A stretch of 13,716 nt of DNA from Alistipes sp. (GTDB lineage Bacteria > Bacteroidota > Bacteroidia > Bacteroidales > Rikenellaceae). Location of the stretch: the NCBI GenBank assembly GCA_031285485.1, contig JAITWC010000035.1:1-13716 (forward strand), written 5' to 3'. The notes below the pieces were generated by a model, which was given only the letters and a program-made list of their open reading frames with translations, was not told where the DNA came from and ran no database searches. Both the position numbers and the translations under genes were made by a program. Shown piece by piece: positions 7,852 through 12,687 of this stretch (within the stretch, counting starts at the first letter, position 1; every line of letters starts with the position of its first letter).

Positions 7852-8979
7852 TTACTTGGGTGCTTTGACATATAAATAAACGGCCACGGCAGCGAAGATA
7901 ATGTTGGGCATCCACACCGACAGCGCGGCCGGAAGTATGCCCCCCTTGGCGAACTCCTCGGCAAACCGGCTGAAAAGTATGTAACCGAAGCACAGCCCGA
8001 TGCCCAACCCCAAGTGCAGCCCCGTGCCGCCGCGAACCTTGCGCGACGAGAGCGACACGCCTATCAGCGTGAGGATAAAGATCGCCGCGGGATACGAAAA
8101 CCGGCTCTGACGTTCCACCTCGAACACGGCCATCATGTCGGAACCCTTGTCTTTCTGCTCGTCGATGAAGTCGTTCAACTCGCGGATGTTCATCGTGGTG
8201 ATCAGTTGGTCGAGGCGGCCCAGCTCCGTGGTGTTGATGTTGATGAGCGTGTCGAGGTTCGTGAGCCGCTCGAAACGCTCGTCGCCCGTCACGCCGAGCG
8301 AATCGGCCGCGGGCATTGTGCGGGTGATGTATGTCGGGGCCGTCCAGCGGCGGGTCTCCTCGTTGTAGCTCACGGTTGCGGCCTCAAGCGTCGAGACGAG
8401 CTTGCCCTCGGCGTAGCGCTCGATGGCGAAGTAGGCCGCCTTCTGCGTCTCGCCCGAGAAGTTGCGCAGGTAGACGAACGTTCCGGGGCCGATCTGCCGG
8501 TAGATGTTGGGGTCGTAGGTGCGGCTGAGCCGCATCTGCGACGAGACGTAGTTCTGCTGGAACGCCACGCGCGGCTCGTTGGCCCGCGGAATGACCCACA
8601 GGTTCAACACCAGCGAGAAGACCCCGATCACCGTGGCCGACAGGAAGTAGGGCCACATCAGCCGCCGGAAGCTCTCGCCGCTCGACAGCATCGCCACGAT
8701 CTCGGTGTTGTAGGCCATCTTGGAGGTGAAGAAAATCACCCCGACGAAGGTGAGCAGCCCCACGAACTGGTTTATGAAGAAGGGGATGAAGTTGAGGTAG
8801 TACTGCAACCAGATCGCCGTCACTGGCGCCTTGTTGTTGATGAAGTCCTCCAGTTTCTCGGCGTAGTCGAACACCACGAGGATCACGACGAATATCGCGA
8901 TCGAGAATATCCACGTTCCGAGGAACTTGCGGATTATGTAGCGGTCGAGGATCCTTATCCCGGGAAACTTCGATTTCAT
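7852..8979 (-). CDS. LptF/LptG family lipopolysaccharide-export permease
   Basis: Inner-membrane permease of the YjgP/YjgQ family. These proteins pair with the ATPase LptB in the LptB2FG transporter that extracts lipopolysaccharide from the inner membrane. The 375 residues have the expected layout: three N-terminal membrane segments (about 20-38, 58-85 and 108-130), a periplasmic domain of about 150 residues, and three C-terminal segments (about 290-309, 318-340 and 349-371). Conserved-looking positions include RYIIRKFLGTW at the N-terminus and MLSSGESFRRLMWP (97-110). Whether it is the LptF or LptG member cannot be told from this sequence alone. It starts 25 bases after the lipoprotein stop and belongs to the tgt-lipoprotein-permease-WbsX run. 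Confidence 0.93.
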   Translation of the reverse strand: MKSKFPGIRILDRYIIRKFLGTWIFSIAIFVVILVVFDYAEKLEDFINNKAPVTAIWLQYYLNFIPFFINQFVGLLTFVGVIFFTSKMAYNTEIVAMLSSGESFRRLMWPYFLSATVIGVFSLVLNLWVIPRANEPRVAFQQNYVSSQMRLSRTYDPNIYRQIGPGTFVYLRNFSGETQKAAYFAIERYAEGKLVSTLEAATVSYNEETRRWTAPTYITRTMPAADSLGVTGDERFERLTNLDTLININTTELGRLDQLITTMNIRELNDFIDEQKDKGSDMMAVFEVERQSRFSYPAAIFILTLIGVSLSSRKVRGGTGLHLGLGIGLCFGYILFSRFAEEFAKGGILPAALSVWMPNIIFAAVAVYLYVKAPK

Positions 8980-9004
8980 CCCACTCTCCTGTCCTGCGCG
9001 CCGG

Positions 9005-9514
9005 TTATTTGAGTTCGAACGAGTCCTTTATCTTTTTGAACGCCGCGACGTTTGCTTTGTCGGCGCCCTCTCTGACGGCCACGTTCACCACGCGTCCCTC
9101 GGCGGAGAACACCCACACCGCCCCGGCCACGGCGGTTCCGTCGACCGTTGCGGTGTATGTCACGGCGCGCGCCGGATAGTCGCCGTAGTTCGAGTCGGTC
9201 GCCGGTTCGAGCGCGACGTCGGTGAGGCCCTCGTCGATCGTCATCTGCTTGAAGATCCCGTCGAGCATCATGTCGGCGGCGATGGCGGCCTCGCTTTCCA
9301 TCCATCCGAAGACGATGGACGCCGCGGGTGCCGCGCCCTCTTTTTCGAGTTGCAGGTAGCCGCGCGAGTCGGCGAACTCGTCGACCGACACTTTCCAGCC
9401 GCCCGGATACCTGAACGAGATCCCGTTCATGTCGTAGATTTGCGCGGGCCAGCACGCGGTGAGGGCGATGGCGGCGACAGTCAGGATTGCCGCCGGTCCG
9501 AATAGTTTTTTCAT
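9005..9514 (-). CDS. Small predicted lipoprotein, PsbP/DUF1795-like appearance
   Basis: A 169-residue protein beginning MKKLFGPAAILTVAAIALTAC, a clean lipoprotein signal with lipobox LTAC (18-21) and acylation at Cys21. The mature part (ISFRYPGGWKVSV near the start, FKKIKDSFELK at the end) resembles the small alpha/beta sandwich proteins of the PsbP/Mog1/DUF1795 type. That is a weak pattern match, and the function is unknown. The ATG at 9514 is preferred because it places the signal peptide at the N-terminus; an ATG at 9541 would add nine residues. The same frame stays open upstream through the whole 42-bp array to two ATGs at 9919 and 9916, a few bases after the tgt stop. A longer product of 304 residues with a repeat-rich N-terminus is therefore formally possible but would bury the signal peptide. 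No separate promoter was seen. Confidence 0.8.
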   Translation of the reverse strand: MKKLFGPAAILTVAAIALTACWPAQIYDMNGISFRYPGGWKVSVDEFADSRGYLQLEKEGAAPAASIVFGWMESEAAIAADMMLDGIFKQMTIDEGLTDVALEPATDSNYGDYPARAVTYTATVDGTAVAGAVWVFSAEGRVVNVAVREGADKANVAAFKKIKDSFELK

Positions 9515-9597
9515 GGTCAGATTGATTTTGTTTGCAGTCATTTTATTTGCTTTGGTTATTTCGTGATCGTTCGCTGTCGGTGCGACCGGCCTCCGCG

Positions 9598-9831
9598 GGG
9601 CGCCGTCCGCGGACGAAACCATGTTTTTACCCTCGGAAGAGGTTTCGCCCGTGGACGAAACCATATTTTTACCCTCGGAAGGGGCGTCGCCCGTGGACGA
9701 AACCATTTTTTTGCCCTCGGAAGAGGCGTCGCCCGTGGACGAAACCACATTTTTGCCCTCGGAAGAGGTTTCGCCCGTGGACGAAACCATTTTTTTGCCC
9801 TCGGAGATGGCGTCGTCCGCGGACGGCGCCC
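9598..9831. repeat. 42-bp tandem repeat array 2 with inverted ends
   Basis: Units start at 9603, 9645, 9687, 9729 and 9771, all exactly 42 bases, and a partial sixth starts at 9813. Each unit has TCGCCCGTGGACGAAACCA, a T-run, then CCCTCGGAAGAGG, where CCTC-GGAA-GAGG can form a small hairpin. The first and last units instead carry the perfect 12-bp palindrome CGTCCGCGGACG (9604-9615, 9814-9825). With GGGCGC outside it on both sides, this makes 18-bp perfect inverted ends (9598-9615 and 9814-9831). No flanking target duplication was found. The minus frame, in line with the downstream lipoprotein, reads EGKNMVSSTGETSS-like 14-residue repeats. The plus frame reads FLPSEEVSPVDETI-like repeats. Confidence 0.92.
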
Positions 9832-9926
9832 GCCACGCCCCGGCGGCGACGCTCCCGCGACCGGCCCCTTCCGCGCCGGCCCGCGTCGGCACGGCTGTTT
9901 CACGGCATGTTTTCATCATCCGGCGG

Positions 9927-11057
9927 TCACGCCCTTCGGGTTATCTTTTCGAGCACGCCCGGTTTCCATTCGGCGAAGGTGTCGTCCATGATGTGCCGCC
10001 TCGCCTCGCCGGTGAGCCACACGTAGAACGCCGCGTTGTGCAGGCTGGCGATCTGCGCGGCCAGCATCTCGCCCGCCATCGCGAGGTGGCGCAGGTAGGC
10101 CTTCGAGTAGGCGTGGTCGACGAAGCTCACCCCCGCCGGGTCGAGCGGCCCGAAGTCGGCGGCCCACTTCTCGTTGCGGATGTTGACGATCCCCTCGGTG
10201 GTGAACAGCATTCCGTTGCGGCCGTTGCGCGTCGGCATCACGCAGTCGAACATGTCCACTCCGCGCTCTATCGCTTCGAGGATGTTCCCGGGCGTGCCGA
10301 CTCCCATCAGGTATCGCGGCCGGTCGGCGGGCAGCACGGCGTTCACCGTCTCTATCATGCGGTACATCTCTTCGGCCGGTTCGCCCACCGCCAGACCTCC
10401 TATCGCGTAGCCGTCGGCCGGGAACTGCCGCGCGTACCGGGCCGAGCGCTCGCGCAGGTCGGGATAGACCACTCCCTGAACTATCGGGAACAGGCTTTGG
10501 CGGTAGCCGTACCGCGGCTCCGTGCGCTCGTACCGTTCCCAGCAGCGGGCGAGCCAGCGGTGGGTCAGTTCGAGCGATTTTTCGGCATACGCGCGGTCGG
10601 CCGTTCCGGGCGGGCACTCGTCGAAGGCCATCATGATGTCGGCGCCTATCGAGCGCTGCGTGTCGACGACGTTCTCGGGGGTGAACAGGTGGCGCGATCC
10701 GTCGATGTGCGAGGCGAAACGGCACCCTTCCTCGGTGATCTTGCGGCAGTCGGCCAACGAGAAGACCTGAAACCCGCCGCTGTCGGTGAGCATAGGCCGC
10801 TCCCAGCCGCAGAAACGGTGTACTCCACCGGCCTCTTCCAACACCCGCGCGCCGGGCCTCAGGTACAAATGGTAGGTGTTGGCGAGGATGATCTGTGCGC
10901 GTGCGTCGTCGGCGAGGTCGCGGTGGAGGATCCCCTTCACCGTTGCCGCCGTGCCGACGGGCATGAACACGGGCGTCTCGACCGCGCCGTGGCCCGTCGT
11001 GAAACGCCCCGCACGCGCCGCTCCGCCCCGCGCCGTATGTTGCAATTCGAAAAACAT
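9927..11057 (-). CDS. tgt: Queuine/preQ1 tRNA-guanine transglycosylase
   Basis: Exchanges guanine 34 of GUN-anticodon tRNAs for preQ1 in queuosine synthesis. The 376 residues form one TIM-barrel enzyme. The catalytic and substrate sites are visible: TDSGGFQVFSL (91-101, Asp92), QGVVYPDLR (194-202), IGGLAVGE (219-226), and FDCVMPTRNGRNG (270-282, nucleophile Asp271 by family homology). The cysteine cluster CxCxxC that binds structural zinc in the E. coli and Zymomonas enzymes is missing; the corresponding stretch reads DPAGVSFVDHAYSKAYL (306-322). The start MFFELQHTARGG aligns with the usual family start. A promoter-like element only 10 bases upstream predicts a very short leader. It heads the run that continues with the lipoprotein, permease and WbsX gene. 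Confidence 0.96.
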   Translation of the reverse strand: MFFELQHTARGGAARAGRFTTGHGAVETPVFMPVGTAATVKGILHRDLADDARAQIILANTYHLYLRPGARVLEEAGGVHRFCGWERPMLTDSGGFQVFSLADCRKITEEGCRFASHIDGSRHLFTPENVVDTQRSIGADIMMAFDECPPGTADRAYAEKSLELTHRWLARCWERYERTEPRYGYRQSLFPIVQGVVYPDLRERSARYARQFPADGYAIGGLAVGEPAEEMYRMIETVNAVLPADRPRYLMGVGTPGNILEAIERGVDMFDCVMPTRNGRNGMLFTTEGIVNIRNEKWAADFGPLDPAGVSFVDHAYSKAYLRHLAMAGEMLAAQIASLHNAAFYVWLTGEARRHIMDDTFAEWKPGVLEKITRRA

Positions 11058-11067
11058 AACTCGCGCG

Positions 11068-11075
11068 CAAAGGTA
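11068..11075 (-). promoter_or_regulatory. Putative tgt promoter -7 element
   Basis: The minus strand reads TACCTTTG, matching TAnnTTTG, and ends 10 bases before the tgt ATG. Transcription would begin only a few bases before the start codon, so the leader would be nearly absent. No good -33 is visible. The same octamer precedes the TetR gene. Confidence 0.5.
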
Positions 11076-11127
11076 GTGAATTTTCGACGAACCGAGCGCA
11101 ATAGCGCTTACCGTATATATAATTAGG

Positions 11128-11149
11128 AAAAACGAAATCGGAAATTTCG
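11128..11149 (-). terminator. Possible intrinsic terminator of the TetR gene
   Basis: On the minus strand CGAAAT, loop TTCCG and ATTTCG form a 6-bp stem followed by TTTTT. It lies about 50 bases after the TetR stop and before the tgt promoter. The stem is AT-rich and weak. A perfect 12-bp GC palindrome, CCGCCGCGGCGG, lies between it and the gene end (11176-11187) and lacks a T-tract. Confidence 0.4.
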
Positions 11150-11199
11150 CACACGCCCACTTACGATGAAACAGTCCGCCGCGGCGGGATGCGGATCGG

Positions 11200-11814
11200 T
11201 CACTTCGCTTTCACGCGGCCGTAGAGGGCGAACAGGTCTTCGTGCAGAATGTCGAGGTCGCCGCCGTCCGCGTCGCGTATCGAGGAGTAGACGAAACCGT
11301 AGTAGACGCTCATGAAGATACGCGCGTAGAGTTTAGGCTTCACCGAGGGGTCGATCTCCCCCTTTTCGAGCGCGCGGGTCAGCACGTTCGTCCAGATGCG
11401 GTGTTCCACCTCGCGCGTTTGGCGCAGCCGCTTATTGAAATCGTTGAAATGGCAGAACGCCGTGCTCTCGATCGTGTAGTAGGCCAGATGGAGGTTCCCG
11501 ATGCCCCGCGCGGCGGCCGCCTTCTGGGCTTTCCGGCAATTGGCTACGAACCCTTCGAGAAAGCCTTTCAGCATATCCCCGTCGGGCAGCGGCGTGTCGA
11601 GCGAGGCGCTCCAGTTGAGGAGCATCGTCTCCACGACGGCCTCAAACAGCTCCAGCTTGCTTTTAAAGTGGTACAGTATCGAGCCGCGCCTCAGATCGGT
11701 GGCGCGCTCGATCTCGGGATACGTTACCTTGTCGTACTGCATCGAGCTGAACAGCCGGAACGACTGCTCGATGATGTTGGCCCTCGTGCGGGGGCCAGAT
11801 GTTCTTCCTGCCAT
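11200..11814 (-). CDS. TetR/AcrR-family transcriptional regulator
   Basis: A 204-residue one-component regulator. The N-terminal helix-turn-helix is clear: RTRANIIEQSFRLFSSMQYDK (about 9-29), then TYPEIERATDLRRGSILYHF (31-50), with SILYHFKSKLELFEAVVE showing the usual YHF-K-LF pattern that closes the domain. The C-terminal ligand domain is not recognisable as a particular subfamily. The ATG at 11814 is chosen: a GTG eight codons upstream (11838) overlaps the -7 promoter element and would not be on the transcript. The target is unknown. The long intergenic region ahead of it and the divergent collagen-like gene share the 13-mer TTTTTGATTTAAA, which makes autoregulation plus control of that gene a reasonable guess. 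Confidence 0.9.
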   Translation of the reverse strand: MAGRTSGPRTRANIIEQSFRLFSSMQYDKVTYPEIERATDLRRGSILYHFKSKLELFEAVVETMLLNWSASLDTPLPDGDMLKGFLEGFVANCRKAQKAAAARGIGNLHLAYYTIESTAFCHFNDFNKRLRQTREVEHRIWTNVLTRALEKGEIDPSVKPKLYARIFMSVYYGFVYSSIRDADGGDLDILHEDLFALYGRVKAK

Positions 11815-11837
11815 AGAAAAAATGGATTGATTGTCCA

Positions 11838-11845
11838 CAAAGGTA
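11838..11845 (-). promoter_or_regulatory. Putative TetR-gene promoter -7 element
   Basis: The minus strand reads TACCTTTG (TAnnTTTG), 23 bases upstream of the chosen ATG, which predicts a leader of about 17 nt. It argues against the GTG start that overlaps it. The -33 region is poor. Confidence 0.45.
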
Positions 11846-11949
11846 ACAAGTTCCGCAGAAAAAACACACTCGGTTTAAATCAAAAATCGGCGGCGGACGT
11901 GGATCGCGCGGCATATTTATAATGTTCATACGGTAATCGGCCCGTGCTT

Positions 11950-12006
11950 CCGGTGCCGCGGAGCAGGCGGTTCCGGAACCGTCGCGGCGTTTCCGTTATG
12001 CACCGG
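11950..12006. repeat. Nested inverted repeat
   Basis: Outer arms CCGGTGC (11950-11956) and GCACCGG (12000-12006) enclose the perfect 14-bp palindrome CGGTTCCGGAACCG (11968-11981). There is no T-tract, so it is not an ordinary terminator. It may be an operator or an RNA hairpin. Confidence 0.6.
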
Positions 12007-12103
12007 GAACGAGGGCGTGCGACTAAATCTCGACCGTGCGGCCCGCGTTGGTTTTCGTTCGCTCTCCCCCTCGTTTCGGGCGCGAACCGCAGGCTTAAAC
12101 GGG

Positions 12104-12313
12104 TGTCCGACACGTCGGAAAGCAGCTTCGAGGGCGTTTTGATGATGTCCGACACGTCGGAAAGTGTCTTTTTGTCCTCCGGACTGACTTCCGACGGCTC
12201 GGAAAGTGGGTTTTTACCCTCGGGACAGGTTTCCGACACGTCGGGAAGTAGTTTGGAGGGCGTTTTGAAGGTTTCCGACACGTCGGAAACCACTTTTTTG
12301 CCCTCCAACCCGG
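12104..12313. repeat. 42-bp tandem repeat array 3
   Basis: Five 42-base units start at 12104, 12146, 12188, 12230 and 12272. Each begins with a hairpin core of the form TTTCCGACACGTCGGAAA; unit 5, with one flanking base on the left and three on the right of that core, reaches a 10-bp arm at 12270-12291. Two unit types occur: type a has GAGGGCGTTTTGA (units 1 and 4), and type b has a T-run followed by CCCTC or a variant (units 2, 3 and 5). Arrays 2 and 3 share GAAACCAC-T/A-TTTTTGCCCTC (9741-9760 against 12286-12305) with one mismatch in 20. The minus frame reads EGKKVVSDVSETFK and TPSKLLPDVSETCP; the plus frame reads VSDTSETTFLPS. Confidence 0.92.
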
Positions 12314-12499
12314 CAGCGGCCGGGGCCGAAAGCCTCTCCGCCGACATCGGCAGCGCGGAAATGCGGAATGTTTTGGGGATCGGACGCACAGGCCCGCTAA
12401 AGATAACGGTTCCAGGGACAGGCGGCGGTTTGTCGCCTCTAACGACCGGTTCTCCCGCGTGCGAAGCCCGGAGCGCCGTGGTCGAAAAACAATCGGACG

Positions 12500-12531
12500 T
12501 ATTGATTCAAATCAATATTGTTGTACATTTG
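12500..12531 (+). promoter_or_regulatory. Promoter A of the collagen-like gene with palindrome
   Basis: The palindrome TATTGATTCAAATCAATA (12500-12517, 8-bp arms around CA) overlaps a -33 TTG (12502-12504). The -7 element TACATTTG (12524-12531) follows after the ideal 19-base spacing. The arrangement is repeated almost exactly in promoter B. Confidence 0.62.
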
Positions 12532-12584
12532 TACCGCAAAAACAACAACACGCTGCCAGTTGCCGCCGGGCAAAGAAAAATTTT

Positions 12585-12614
12585 TTGATTTAAATCAATA
12601 TTATTGTATGTTTG
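12585..12614 (+). promoter_or_regulatory. Promoter B of the collagen-like gene with palindrome
   Basis: The perfect 14-bp palindrome TTGATTTAAATCAA (12585-12598) contains the -33 TTTG/TTG. The -7 element TATGTTTG is at 12607-12614, with the same 19-base spacing as in promoter A, 83 bases downstream of it. The predicted leader to the ATG is about 65-70 nt. Confidence 0.68.
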
Positions 12615-12687
12615 TGCGCAGAACGATAACATAATGTCGTGAAATGACAACATGAATTTTTTAACTGCTTCAAACAAAACAAACACT

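Larger units (their letters stand above)
11815..12687. other. Long divergent intergenic region
   Basis: About 870 bases between the TetR gene and the collagen-like gene. In order it holds the TetR promoter (11838-11845), a 13-mer shared with the far promoters (11874-11886), a nested inverted repeat (11950-12006), the third 42-bp array (12104-12313), a GC-rich stretch with no assignable gene (12314-12499), and two tandem promoters (12500-12614). Open frames cross the array on both strands (roughly 11944-12588 plus, 11880-12389 minus), but none resembles a known protein. Confidence 0.7.

Noticed and set aside
7845..7964. Extended start of the WbsX gene at 7964
   Set aside because: It would overlap the permease gene by over 100 bases, and the added residues are arginine/cysteine/proline-rich with no resemblance to the family N-terminus.
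9603..9830. Row of intrinsic terminators in array 2
   Set aside because: Each small CCTC-GGAA-GAGG hairpin has its T-run on the wrong side for both strands: before the hairpin on plus, and an A-run after it on minus.
11880..12389. Minus-strand gene across array 3 starting from a GTG at 12389
   Set aside because: A near-match -7 element (TATCTTTA, 12398-12405) stands ahead of it. However, the start is GTG, the product has low complexity before and after the repeats, and an overlapping plus frame is equally open. Kept only as a possibility under the array findings.
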